Shown: positions 7,203-15,690 of the stretch, piece by piece
How the letters are laid out: every line of letters begins with the position of its first letter
How positions within the stretch are numbered: position 1 is the first letter of the stretch
From: Sinomonas cyclohexanicum
GTDB taxonomy: Bacteria; Actinomycetota; Actinomycetes; Actinomycetales; Micrococcaceae
Direction of reading: 5' to 3'
Assembly: GCF_020886775.1 (NCBI RefSeq)
Contig: NZ_AP024525.1
Coordinates: forward strand, 2,418,001-2,482,000
Length of the DNA: 64,000 bases
Made by a program: the position numbers and the translations under genes
Notes under the pieces: generated by a model
Database searches by the model: none
The model's input: the letters and a program-made list of their open reading frames with translations, nothing else
Told to the model about the DNA's origin: nothing

Positions 7203-9983
7203 CTATCCGACCGCGCCGGCGTCTGCGTGGAGCTCGAGCGAGAGCCTGAAACGCCGCGCATCCACGTCATGCTCCTCATCCATCGTGACCCACAGCCACT
7301 CGGGATCGTCCACGAGATCCGCGGCGTGGGCTGTCGCGGCCAGCGACTCGGACGTCCACGGCCGGACCGCCAGGATGAATCCCTCGCCCCGCACCGTGAA
7401 CCGTGATCCGGCCCCCGAGAGCTCGGCCCACCTCACGCCGCGGCGCGCGCCGTTCTCCTGCGGCCTCGGGAACGGAGTCTGCAGACCGGCCACGCCGGAC
7501 GAGAAGCGGCCCTGCCTGACCGCGAGGGAAGCACCCGGATACGCTTCTGATGGACCGAGCCCCACCCATCGCACCATGTTGAGGGCCCGCGGAACGGCCA
7601 TCTGCACGCCCAGCCTGGGGACCGGCAGTGTCCAGGGGCCGAGCGGCGAGCCGACGACGTCAAGTCCCAGGCCGCCGTCGTGCCCCCTCCAGCGGTACTC
7701 GACCTCGTAGCCCACATCCGTGCCCGCAGGCATGACATGGGCGACGACGCTCAGCGCGTTCTCCTCGGGGGCCATGGAGACGGTGCGGTGGCACAGCCTG
7801 TCCAGCCCGAGCTCCCGCCATGCCCTGGCGCGGGACTCGTCCAGTCCACGCTCGTCTCGGTCGGTGGGAGCACGCCACAGGTCCAGGCGCGGCCCGAGGA
7901 CGGGAATGCCGCTGAGCCCCACCAGCCGCCCCGAGGGCTCGAAGCGTCCCGCCCCGAGGTCCCACCCTCCGTCCGGGCGCGCGACGGCGGGCGCATCTCC
8001 GGGCGGGCGCGCAGGCCGATGCGCCGGGCGACGCCGCTCTTCGCCGCCCTCCACGATCCGGGTCTGGCCCCATGCGACCTCGTGGCCCGCCGGCGCCCAC
8101 GGCGTGCCGGCCGGGAGCTCCGCACTCACCGTGAGCCATCGCTGTGCGCCAGCCGGCCGCGCGGGCGTGGGCGAGGCAGGCTCGGGCAGCGGCACGAGCA
8201 CGTGCTCCCCCGGCCCGAGCTCTGGCACCTCGAGGCCACCCGAGGCGACCGGCTCGCCGTCATCCTCGATCCGGAAACGGAAGCGCAGGTGGCCCGTGCT
8301 GCGATGACCGTACCTCGAGGTGACCGCGACGCCATCGCGCGAAGAACTGATCGTGACCGGCGCGTACGCGCGGGCCATCTCCAGGAGACCCGGCAGGGGC
8401 GTGTGGTCAGGGGCCAGAAGACCGGTCCACTCCCCCACGAAGCCGCCGGCGAGCCGGGGGTACTCCTCGAACAGCTCCACGTACTCGCCGAGACCGGCCG
8501 TGCCGATGCCACCGACCCGCGCTTCCTCGCACAGCACGAACGGCAGGGCACGGCGTCGGCGGTCCGCGCGCAGATCCGGGGCCGGCGCCTCCTCGCCTCG
8601 GCCGACGAGCTCGGTCTCCGCCGGGCCGATGTCCGCGCGGGCGTAGACATCGGCCGACTCGCCGTCCAGATCGCCCACGTAGAGCACGAACCGTTCAGGG
8701 TCGCGGGCGCGGACCCACTCGGCCATGGCGTCGAGGTTGGCTCCCCTGCCCGAATCGCCGCCGAGCGACCAGCCGATCACGCAGGGATGGTTCTTGCCCT
8801 GCTCGACCATGCGCTGCGTCCGGTCCAGCAGGGCGTCCCGCCACGCGGGCTCCGCTCCCGGGTTCCGGCGCCACTCGACACGCTCGAACGGATGGGTGTC
8901 CAGGCCGCACTCGTCGACGACCCAGAGGCCGTACTCGTCGCACAGGGCGAGGAAGCGCTCGTCCGGAGGGCAGTGGCCGGTCCGAACGGCGTTGATGTTG
9001 TGCCGCTTCATCAGCTCGACGTCTTCGCGCGTGGCCCCGCCAGACGCACGGTTCACACCTCGCAGCCTCACGGGGACCCCGTTGGCCAGGAGCGTCGCGT
9101 CCCGGATCGCGACGCTCCTGAAGCCCACGGTGATCTGGACGGTCTCCAGGGGCGTCGGATCGCCCACGGAAACGGTCCCGCGGTACAGCCGGGGCACCTC
9201 CGCGCTCCACGGCTCGACGCCGGGGACGGCCACCTCCTCGTTGGCAAGCACCTCGATCCCCAACTCCGCAAGACGCACGACGGCGCCCGGCGGCCCTTCG
9301 ACGGACAGTCGCCCCGTGCGGGTGGCGGCGTCGAACGCCGCGTGGACGAAAAGGTCGTCGAGCCCTCCGTCCGGACGGTTCAGAAGGCTGACGGTCCCGG
9401 TGATGCCAGGGCGCCGTCCGCTCGCGCGGCCTTCCAGGTACGACCCGGCCGACCACTCGTGCACGCGCACAGCCAGGAGGTTGCGGCCCTCGAAGAGATG
9501 GGCCGTCACGTCGAACTCGTGCGTGAGGCATGAGCCCATCGCGTCGCCGACCCGAGTGGCGTTGATGAACACCTCGAATCCCGAGTCGACGCCCTCGAAG
9601 CGCAGCAGCCACCGGCCGCGGCCCGGCGCGTCGGGGAGATCGAACCAGGCCCGGTACTCGCCCGTGCGGTTCTCGTCCGGGACCTCGGGCGGATCCACCG
9701 GGAAGGGGTAGCCTCCGGCTGCGGGGTCGGTCGGGGCTGTGGCCGTGCCGCCGGTCTCCCAGGAGTGCGGCACCCGTATGCGTTCCCAGCGGGAGTCGTC
9801 ATAGTCCCGCGCCTCGAATCCGGTGCCCGCGCCCGCTGGGACGTGGGAGAGGCGGCGGAAGGACCACGCGCCGTCGAGCGTCATCCGAACGGCATCGGTG
9901 TCCAAGGCGGCCCGCGCCGGAAGCGCCGCGTGGTGGGGTGCCGTGTCGGCGAACCACGCGCGCTCCGGGCGGGCCGGGGTCAC
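7203..9983 (-). CDS. glycoside hydrolase family 2 (beta-galactosidase-like), atypical active site
   Basis: This 926-residue protein has the LacZ-type layout: N-terminal jelly roll (GEYRAWFDLPD region), Ig-like domain, TIM barrel (LRGVNRASGG onward) and a C-terminal small-chain beta domain. The nucleophile region LCEE (E486) is kept. The acid/base motif, normally WSLGNESGHG, reads WSLGGDSGRG, so the catalytic Glu is Asp (D410) and the preceding Asn is Gly. The metal-site ETH motif reads DTH. It may hydrolyse an unusual beta-galactoside-like substrate or be weakly active. The GTG start overlaps the upstream mannosyltransferase stop by four bases (GTGA). No signal peptide is seen. Confidence 0.85.
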   Translation of the reverse strand: MTPARPERAWFADTAPHHAALPARAALDTDAVRMTLDGAWSFRRLSHVPAGAGTGFEARDYDDSRWERIRVPHSWETGGTATAPTDPAAGGYPFPVDPPEVPDENRTGEYRAWFDLPDAPGRGRWLLRFEGVDSGFEVFINATRVGDAMGSCLTHEFDVTAHLFEGRNLLAVRVHEWSAGSYLEGRASGRRPGITGTVSLLNRPDGGLDDLFVHAAFDAATRTGRLSVEGPPGAVVRLAELGIEVLANEEVAVPGVEPWSAEVPRLYRGTVSVGDPTPLETVQITVGFRSVAIRDATLLANGVPVRLRGVNRASGGATREDVELMKRHNINAVRTGHCPPDERFLALCDEYGLWVVDECGLDTHPFERVEWRRNPGAEPAWRDALLDRTQRMVEQGKNHPCVIGWSLGGDSGRGANLDAMAEWVRARDPERFVLYVGDLDGESADVYARADIGPAETELVGRGEEAPAPDLRADRRRRALPFVLCEEARVGGIGTAGLGEYVELFEEYPRLAGGFVGEWTGLLAPDHTPLPGLLEMARAYAPVTISSSRDGVAVTSRYGHRSTGHLRFRFRIEDDGEPVASGGLEVPELGPGEHVLVPLPEPASPTPARPAGAQRWLTVSAELPAGTPWAPAGHEVAWGQTRIVEGGEERRRPAHRPARPPGDAPAVARPDGGWDLGAGRFEPSGRLVGLSGIPVLGPRLDLWRAPTDRDERGLDESRARAWRELGLDRLCHRTVSMAPEENALSVVAHVMPAGTDVGYEVEYRWRGHDGGLGLDVVGSPLGPWTLPVPRLGVQMAVPRALNMVRWVGLGPSEAYPGASLAVRQGRFSSGVAGLQTPFPRPQENGARRGVRWAELSGAGSRFTVRGEGFILAVRPWTSESLAATAHAADLVDDPEWLWVTMDEEHDVDARRFRLSLELHADAGAVG

Positions 9984-11503
9984 GCTGTGCTCCGCTTCGG
10001 GATGAGCGGCGCGAACAGCACCCGGGTCTTCCAGTCCCACAGCATCATGTAGGCCACGAAGCCCACGCTCAGCACGATGGCGACCGCCCTCACGACCCAC
10101 AGCGGGATCCACTCGAACACGTCGAGCTGGTCCGTGATCGCGATGACGGTGAAGAAGACGGTGACGACGTAGTACGACAGGAGCGGCCAGCCGTCCCGAA
10201 CGCCCACGAGTGCGAACAGGGCCATGAGCCACGTGATGTACCAGGGCTGGATCATGGGTGCGGTGACCACGATCGCGGTGAACGCGAGTGCCATCCGGAG
10301 GAAGACCTTCTCGCTGCGCCCGCGGAGGACGAACCATACCGCCGCAAGGGCGCCGACGATGGTTCCCACGCGCTTGACGATCCCTGCCACGAGGTCCGGG
10401 TCGCCGCCCGCCACCTGGGTGATGCCGCCGGCGATCGCCGAGAGCAGCCCGAAGGGCGCATACCAGATCCAGAGCGTCCCAGGGGTGGCCATGGCGGGAA
10501 CCCAGCCGAACCAGAAGCCCGTGGCGGCGCCCGCGGCCGTCAGCAGCGCGACCGCGATCCCCGCGGTCCCGGCCCAGCAGGCGATCCGCCGGCCCCACCC
10601 GGCGTCCTTCCCCGCCCAGATCAGACCGATGAAGGGCAGGGCGATGACCGTGATCGGTTTGACGCCGATCGAGGCGGTCACGAGGACGGTCGCGAGCACC
10701 GGATGCCGGCGCACCGCCGCGAGGAGGCCCACGAGCAGGAGCCCCAGCATGAGCGCATCGTTGTGGATGCTCGCGATGAAGTTGATGACGAACAGCGGGT
10801 TGGCGACCGTGAGCCAGAGCGTCTTCGAGGGGTCCACGCCAAAGTGCTCGGACAGCCCGATCACCGCGACCGCGCACAGTGCGACCCCGACGGCCGCCGC
10901 GAGCCGGAACAGGAGGATGGCGATCTCGAGATTGCCCGCGCTCACCCCCACCACCGCCTGCTCGATCCACAGGAACAGCGGGCCGTACGGGGTGGGCGCT
11001 TCGGTCCACAACGAGTCCGGGCCGAGGTTGTGGTAGTTGTTCAGCGCCGAGATGCCGTTGACGTAGGGGTCGAGCCCAGCGGCCATGAGTCGCCCCTGCC
11101 CGATGTACGCGTAGACGTCCCGGCTGAAGAGCGGGAACGTGACCATGAGCGGCGCACACCACAGCGCCGCGACCTTGACCGCAGCCAGAGGGTGGACGGC
11201 GCGCCAATCGTCGACGCGTTGTCCCAGCCGCAGCCAGGCCCGCACGAGCAGGAGCCCGCCGAAGGCGACGAGGGCCGTGCTCAGGACCACGAGGACAGGG
11301 TTGTCGCGCAGGGCGATGAAGAAGGGAACCCGGATGAGGGAGGAGCCGCTGGCCATCCAGCCCACTCCGAGGCCACCCACCGCCATGCACAGCGCAGCCA
11401 CCGCGCCCTGCCACACGGCCACGCTGCCTCCTCCGGGGAGCGCCGCGATGGTCCGCACGGTCCGGGGAACGCTCAGGCTGCCGCCTGCCCGGGGGTGAGG
11501 CAT
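9980..11503 (-). CDS. mptB: MptB-type polyprenol-phosphomannose mannosyltransferase
   Basis: This 507-residue membrane protein has about a dozen hydrophobic helices and the GT-C loop motif FSRDVYAYIGQGRLMAAGLDPY early in the chain, whose Arg-Asp pair is the likely catalytic site. It resembles MptB, which adds alpha-1,6-mannose from polyprenyl-phosphomannose to lipomannan at the outer face of the membrane. ATG 11503 is chosen because the N-terminal conservation starts there; an upstream ATG (11632) would run through an inverted-repeat region. It overlaps the GH2 gene by four bases. A paralogue lies at 13097-14659. Confidence 0.82.
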   Translation of the reverse strand: MPHPRAGGSLSVPRTVRTIAALPGGGSVAVWQGAVAALCMAVGGLGVGWMASGSSLIRVPFFIALRDNPVLVVLSTALVAFGGLLLVRAWLRLGQRVDDWRAVHPLAAVKVAALWCAPLMVTFPLFSRDVYAYIGQGRLMAAGLDPYVNGISALNNYHNLGPDSLWTEAPTPYGPLFLWIEQAVVGVSAGNLEIAILLFRLAAAVGVALCAVAVIGLSEHFGVDPSKTLWLTVANPLFVINFIASIHNDALMLGLLLVGLLAAVRRHPVLATVLVTASIGVKPITVIALPFIGLIWAGKDAGWGRRIACWAGTAGIAVALLTAAGAATGFWFGWVPAMATPGTLWIWYAPFGLLSAIAGGITQVAGGDPDLVAGIVKRVGTIVGALAAVWFVLRGRSEKVFLRMALAFTAIVVTAPMIQPWYITWLMALFALVGVRDGWPLLSYYVVTVFFTVIAITDQLDVFEWIPLWVVRAVAIVLSVGFVAYMMLWDWKTRVLFAPLIPKRSTA

Positions 11504-11585
11504 CAAGGTCCCTACTGTCGCGGAGGCGCCGATCGGTGCATGCCCCAGAAGGCCGCCCCGGCGTCGGCGTGACGTCCTCTCGATG

Positions 11586-11648
11586 CTATCAGCAGGGCCG
11601 GTGCGGGCCGGGAAAACCCTTCCGGCCCGCACGAAGGCTCGCTGATAG
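11586..11648. repeat. nested inverted repeat in divergent promoter region
   Basis: An outer 8-bp pair (CTATCAGC at 11586-11593, GCTGATAG at 11641-11648) encloses a perfect 11-bp pair (11601-11611 and 11622-11632, GTGCGGGCCGG) with a ten-base loop. It lies between the divergent mptB and GT87 genes and could be an operator or RNA hairpin. Confidence 0.6.
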
Positions 11649-11706
11649 ACTGTCGGGCGGTCGCGAGCGCCCTGCGGCCTGCCGACCCACGCCGAGGAGA
11701 CCCGCC

Positions 11707-12999
11707 ATTTCCATCCAGCCCGCCCGCCCCGCGGACAAGAGCCAGACCGGAGAGCAACGTCGGATCACGGCGTGGCTCATGACTCCCCGGGGCCTGCTGA
11801 CCGGCTTCCTCGCCGTGCACCTGGGCTACCTCGCATACCTCTCGATCTTCGTATTCCAGGGCCAGGCCTTCAGCGACACCAACATCTACCGCGACTGGGC
11901 CGCGGCGGGGTTCCCCCAGGACGTGCAGCCTTCGCCGTGGGTGTACCCCATCGCGGGCCTCCTGCCCATCTGGATCTCCGGCCTCGCCGGTCCCGGGCCC
12001 TTCCTCATCCTCTGGGTAGTGCTCACATCGGTGCTCAACGGCGTGGCGATCGGCGTCCTGAGCGGCTGGGGCGCCAAGCGCGAGGGCGTGCGGGCCGCAT
12101 GGTGGTGGCTCGTGTTCATCGCGATCATGGGGCTCCTCGGCTTCGCACGGGTGGACGGCGTGACGGCACCGATCGTCCTGTTGGGCCTCAGCCTCGGCGT
12201 CGCGAGCCCCTTCGCGGCCTCCGCGATCCTCGCGTTCGCCACCTGGATGAAGGTCTGGCCGGCAGCGGCGCTGCTGCCGCTGTTCGCCGTCCTGCGCGAT
12301 CGGTGGAAGGTCGTCGCGGGCGCCGTGCTTGTCACGGCCGTGGTCGCGGCGGCCGCGGCCGCCCTCGGCGTCTTCCACCACCTCCTCGACTTCCTCACCA
12401 CCCAGGGCTCGCGGGGCATGCAGCTCGAGGCGACCTTCACCACGCCCTGGCTCTGGATGTCCGTTCTGGGGCTCGGCGGCGCGCGCATGTACATGAACAC
12501 CGAGATCAACTCGATGCAGGTGGACGGTCCCGGATCCTCTATCGCCTCGGCGCTCATGCAGCCGCTCTTCGTCGTCGTCGCCGTCGCGATCGCCGGCACA
12601 ATCTTCTGGGCCCTGCACGAGGGCAAGAAGCGCGGCCACGAGGATCGGTCGGAGCTCCTGCTCGCAGGCGCGCTCGCCATGGTGAGCGCCTTCATCGTGT
12701 TCAACAAGGTGGGGTCGCCGCAGTTCATGCTGTGGCTGGGCCCGGTGGTGGCGCTGGGCATTGCGCAGGACCGCGCGGCGTGGCGGGTTCCGGCCCGCCT
12801 GCTGCTCGGCGTCGCGGTGGCCACGTACTTCATCTACCCGCTCTTCTACGACGCCTTGAGCCACAACAACCCGATCATGGCCTTCGTCCTGACCGTCCGG
12901 AACGTGCTCCTCGTGGTCCTGTTCGTCTGGTCCGCGATCCGGCTCGTCCGGCTGGGCCGCAAGGGCGCGCCCGCGGTTCCCTCCTCCGACGCCGTGTAG
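11707..12999 (+). CDS. GT87-like (DUF2029) membrane mannosyltransferase
   Basis: This polytopic protein of about 430 residues has an early extracytoplasmic motif (FSDTNIYRDWAAAGF) and many membrane helices, as in GT87 polyprenol-phosphomannose transferases such as PimE. Start choice is uncertain. AGGAG at 11695-11699 is ideally spaced from an ATT at 11707, and the protein then begins with the normal short cytoplasmic segment. The first in-frame ATG after it (11779) has no ribosome-binding site and begins just before helix 1. An in-frame ATG also exists at 11536 but lies upstream of the inverted repeat. Confidence 0.78.
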   Translation: MSIQPARPADKSQTGEQRRITAWLMTPRGLLTGFLAVHLGYLAYLSIFVFQGQAFSDTNIYRDWAAAGFPQDVQPSPWVYPIAGLLPIWISGLAGPGPFLILWVVLTSVLNGVAIGVLSGWGAKREGVRAAWWWLVFIAIMGLLGFARVDGVTAPIVLLGLSLGVASPFAASAILAFATWMKVWPAAALLPLFAVLRDRWKVVAGAVLVTAVVAAAAAALGVFHHLLDFLTTQGSRGMQLEATFTTPWLWMSVLGLGGARMYMNTEINSMQVDGPGSSIASALMQPLFVVVAVAIAGTIFWALHEGKKRGHEDRSELLLAGALAMVSAFIVFNKVGSPQFMLWLGPVVALGIAQDRAAWRVPARLLLGVAVATYFIYPLFYDALSHNNPIMAFVLTVRNVLLVVLFVWSAIRLVRLGRKGAPAVPSSDAV

Positions 13000-13014
13000 C
13001 CAGCATCGAGGCCG

Positions 13015-13081
13015 AAGAACGCCGCACCGGGACGTCACGCCCTTCCCCGCGGATGGCGACGCGTCCTGGTGCGGCGTTCTT
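13015..13081. terminator. strong bidirectional hairpin
   Basis: Arms of about 20 bp (13015-13034 and 13062-13081, containing AAGAACGCCGCACC and complement) lie between the convergent GT87 and second MptB-type genes. Confidence 0.8.
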
Positions 13082-13096
13082 GGTCGGCGGCCCCGG

Positions 13097-14659
13097 TCAG
13101 GCCCCGCGGGCCTCGACGCCCCGCCGCTCGGCGCGGGTCCGCTCGAAAACGATGCGCCGCGTCTTGGGATCCAGCAGGACGAGGTAGGCGACGAATGCGA
13201 GGGCCACGAGCCCCGCGAGCACATCCGGCGGGACGGGGATGTTCACGAATCCGAAGACGTGCAGCTGGTCCTGCGCCCCGAAGACCACGAAGAACACCAC
13301 CGTGAGGTACCAGAGCTTGACCTCCCAGTTGTCCCGCAGCCCCGTCACTGCAAGGAACGGGAAGAACCACAGGACGTACCACGGCTGGATGATGGGCCCG
13401 AGGACCACGATGGCCATGAAGGCCAGGCCGAGCCGGCGCACCACCCGACGGTCGTCGCCGCGCAGGATCAGCAGGACGGCGATGCCGATGCCGGCCCACT
13501 TGAGGACCGCACGGTAGCCCTCGGCGATGGAACCGCCGTCGAGCCCTACGGCGCTGAGCATTGTCGCGAGGATGTTGCTCGAGAACCCCGAGGGCGTGTA
13601 CGCGATGAACCCAGGCGTCGGATCCACGATCGCGTTGACCCAGCCGAACCCGAGCCCGTAGACGAGCGCGCTCACGGCGAACAGTGCGAGGCTGATCATC
13701 CCGGTCCCGGCCCAGCACAGGAACCTCCGCGCCCAGGTCGCGCCCGGGCCGGCCCACAGCAGGCCGATGAACGGGAGCACGACGGCTGTGATCGGCTTGA
13801 CGCCGATGGAAAGGGTCGTCAGGACGATCCCCATGAACCAGTTCCCCTTGGCCGCGTAGTACACGCCGGCGACAGCGAAGCCGATCATGAGCGCCTCGTT
13901 GTGGGCGCTCGCAATGCAGGAGATCAAGAAGAGCGGGTTGGCCACGCTGAGCCAGATCGTCCGTGCGCCGTCTATCCCATGCAGCTGGGCGAGGCGATAG
14001 CCGTAGTAGGCGCTCATCGCGACGCCCGCGAGAGCGAGGACCCGGAAGAGCAGCACCGAAGTATCGGGCTGGCCGCCGGTGATCTGGACGACCCAACGCT
14101 CGAGCCAGAGGAAGTAGGGACCATAAGGGGTGCGGGTCGAGGCCCACGAGGGGTCCGTGCCCAGCTCGAGCCAGTTGTTCAGGCTCGAAATGCCGTTCGT
14201 GTACGGATTGAGCCCGGCCGCCATGAGCCGCCCCTGCCCCACGTACGCATACACGTCCCTCGAGTAGATCGGCAGGGTGAGGGTCAGGGGCAGCCCCCAT
14301 AGCACGACCGCCAGCACCGTGGGGCGCAGTGTGCCGGGCCCCCAGTTGCGCAGGCGCTGGCCGAGCCGGAGCCACGAGCGCGTCAGGAGCATGGCACCGA
14401 TCACGAGGGAGACGATGCAGGTCGTGACCCCCCAGGTCTCCGTCCGCAGGGCGATGAAGAAGGGGTTCCGTGTGAACACCGACGCGTCGGCCAGCCAGCC
14501 GACGCCGAAGGAGCCGAAGACGATCAGGAGAGAGCCGACCATCCCCTGCCCAAGAGCCCAGTGGGGACGCTGGTTGACGCCCGCGGGGGGGACCGCCGTC
14601 CACAGGGAGCGCAGCCACCCGAGAAGTCTCCCGGGCAGGCCTGGGCGCTGTGAAGACAT
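13097..14659 (-). CDS. second MptB-type mannosyltransferase
   Basis: This 520-residue multi-spanning protein is a paralogue of the one at 9980-11503. It shares the motifs YSRDVYAYVGQGRLMAAGLNPY, TPYGPYFLWLERW, SIGVKPIT and a late IIQPWYVLWF. The Arg-Asp pair of the GT-C catalytic loop is kept. Actinobacteria often carry MptA and MptB for proximal and distal alpha-1,6-mannan synthesis, so this pair plausibly divides the same job; which is which cannot be told. With the GT87 gene it forms a three-enzyme polyprenol-phosphomannose set. Confidence 0.82.
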   Translation of the reverse strand: MSSQRPGLPGRLLGWLRSLWTAVPPAGVNQRPHWALGQGMVGSLLIVFGSFGVGWLADASVFTRNPFFIALRTETWGVTTCIVSLVIGAMLLTRSWLRLGQRLRNWGPGTLRPTVLAVVLWGLPLTLTLPIYSRDVYAYVGQGRLMAAGLNPYTNGISSLNNWLELGTDPSWASTRTPYGPYFLWLERWVVQITGGQPDTSVLLFRVLALAGVAMSAYYGYRLAQLHGIDGARTIWLSVANPLFLISCIASAHNEALMIGFAVAGVYYAAKGNWFMGIVLTTLSIGVKPITAVVLPFIGLLWAGPGATWARRFLCWAGTGMISLALFAVSALVYGLGFGWVNAIVDPTPGFIAYTPSGFSSNILATMLSAVGLDGGSIAEGYRAVLKWAGIGIAVLLILRGDDRRVVRRLGLAFMAIVVLGPIIQPWYVLWFFPFLAVTGLRDNWEVKLWYLTVVFFVVFGAQDQLHVFGFVNIPVPPDVLAGLVALAFVAYLVLLDPKTRRIVFERTRAERRGVEARGA

Positions 14660-14753
14660 GGGTCACCCTTCGTTCAGTGCGGGAGAGCCTCACTTTACCA
14701 TTTTGGGCGGGCCCGACGGCGGCCGCCGGACCGGCCGGCAGCGCTGCTGGCGG

Positions 14754-14759
14754 TAGTCT
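14754..14759 (+). promoter_or_regulatory. candidate -10 box of orn (leaderless)
   Basis: TAGTCT is six bases before the GTG at 14766, with no Shine-Dalgarno, as at osmC. Confidence 0.45.
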
Positions 14760-14765
14760 TGGCGG

Positions 14766-15401
14766 GTGCCCATCAGCAACGAACACATTGTCTGGATCGA
14801 CTGCGAGATGACCGGCCTCGACCCGGTCGCGGATGCCCTCATCGAGGTCGCCGTGCTTGTGACGGATTCGGAGCTCAACATCCTCGGTGACGGCGTCGAC
14901 GTCGTCATCAAGCCCAGCGACGAGGCGCTGTCCGGCATGAACGACTTCGTGCGCACGATGCACACCGAGTCGAAGCTGATCGATGAACTCCCCAGCGGGA
15001 TGACGCTCGACGCCGCCCAGGCGGAGGTCATGCAGTACATCCGCACCTGGGTCAAGGAGCCCAACAAGGCCCAGCTCGGCGGGAACTCGGTCGGCACGGA
15101 CCGGCTGTTCCTGGCCCGCGACATGCCCGAGGTCATCGAGCACCTCCACTACCGGGTGATCGACGTCTCGACCATCAAGGAGTTGGCCCGGCGCTGGTAT
15201 CCGCGCGCCTACTTCCAGGCGCCGGCCAAGACCGGGAACCATCGGGCGCTGGGAGACATCCGCGATTCCATCGACGAACTCCGCTACTACCGCGAGACTG
15301 TCTTCGTCCGTGCCCCGGGGCCCGAGTCTGCAGCTGCACGGGAGGTCGCCCAGCGCATTGCAGCCGGCGCACCGGGGCCGAGCGCAGAAGAAAAAAGTTA
15401 G
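14766..15401 (+). CDS. orn: oligoribonuclease
   Basis: This 211-residue DEDDh 3'-5' exoribonuclease has D12 and E14 (WIDCEMTGLD), D112 (GTDRLFLARD), H159 and D164 (GNHRALGDIRD). Orn degrades 2-5-mer RNAs, including pGpG, to mononucleotides in the cytosol and is usually essential in actinobacteria. A C-terminal Ala/Gly/Pro tail extends beyond the core. The GTG start has a -10-like TAGTCT directly upstream, suggesting a leaderless mRNA. tRNA-His follows, a common actinobacterial arrangement. Confidence 0.97.
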   Translation: MPISNEHIVWIDCEMTGLDPVADALIEVAVLVTDSELNILGDGVDVVIKPSDEALSGMNDFVRTMHTESKLIDELPSGMTLDAAQAEVMQYIRTWVKEPNKAQLGGNSVGTDRLFLARDMPEVIEHLHYRVIDVSTIKELARRWYPRAYFQAPAKTGNHRALGDIRDSIDELRYYRETVFVRAPGPESAAAREVAQRIAAGAPGPSAEEKS

Positions 15402-15516
15402 CCCCGACCGGCCGTTTTGGTCATGAGCACTCCCGCGAGCAGGTAGACTATTTCTCGTTGCTTTCGCGGGGAAGAACCCTGGAACCTCGTTTCCAGGACA
15501 TCTCCCGAGTGCGCAC

Positions 15517-15590
15517 GGTGGGTATAGCTCAGTTGGCAGAGCGTCTGGTTGTGGTCCAGAAGGTCGCGGGTTCGAGCCCCGTTACTCACC
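15517..15590 (+). tRNA. tRNA-His (anticodon GTG)
   Basis: Acceptor arms GTGGGTA (15518-15524) and TACTCAC (15583-15589) pair with one G-T. The anticodon loop TTGTGGT reads CAC/CAT. A G at 15517 can be the extra G-1 opposite C73, the identity element of histidine tRNAs. Confidence 0.96.
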
Positions 15591-15690
15591 CCGAAGGGGC
15601 CGGGCATTCCGGTCAGCACGAGGCCGCCAGGGATTCATCCCGGCGGCCTCGTTCCGTTTCAGCGCCATCCAGCACATCAGGAGCCGCACC

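Noticed and set aside
7203-11414. Single 1403-residue minus-strand protein
   Set aside because: The N-terminal third is only the shadow frame of the MptB gene. The GH2 protein begins at GTG 9983 with a four-base overlap.
7130-14659. Genomic island at tRNA-Arg
   Set aside because: No integrase, direct attachment repeats or composition change could be shown; the genes look normal for the group.
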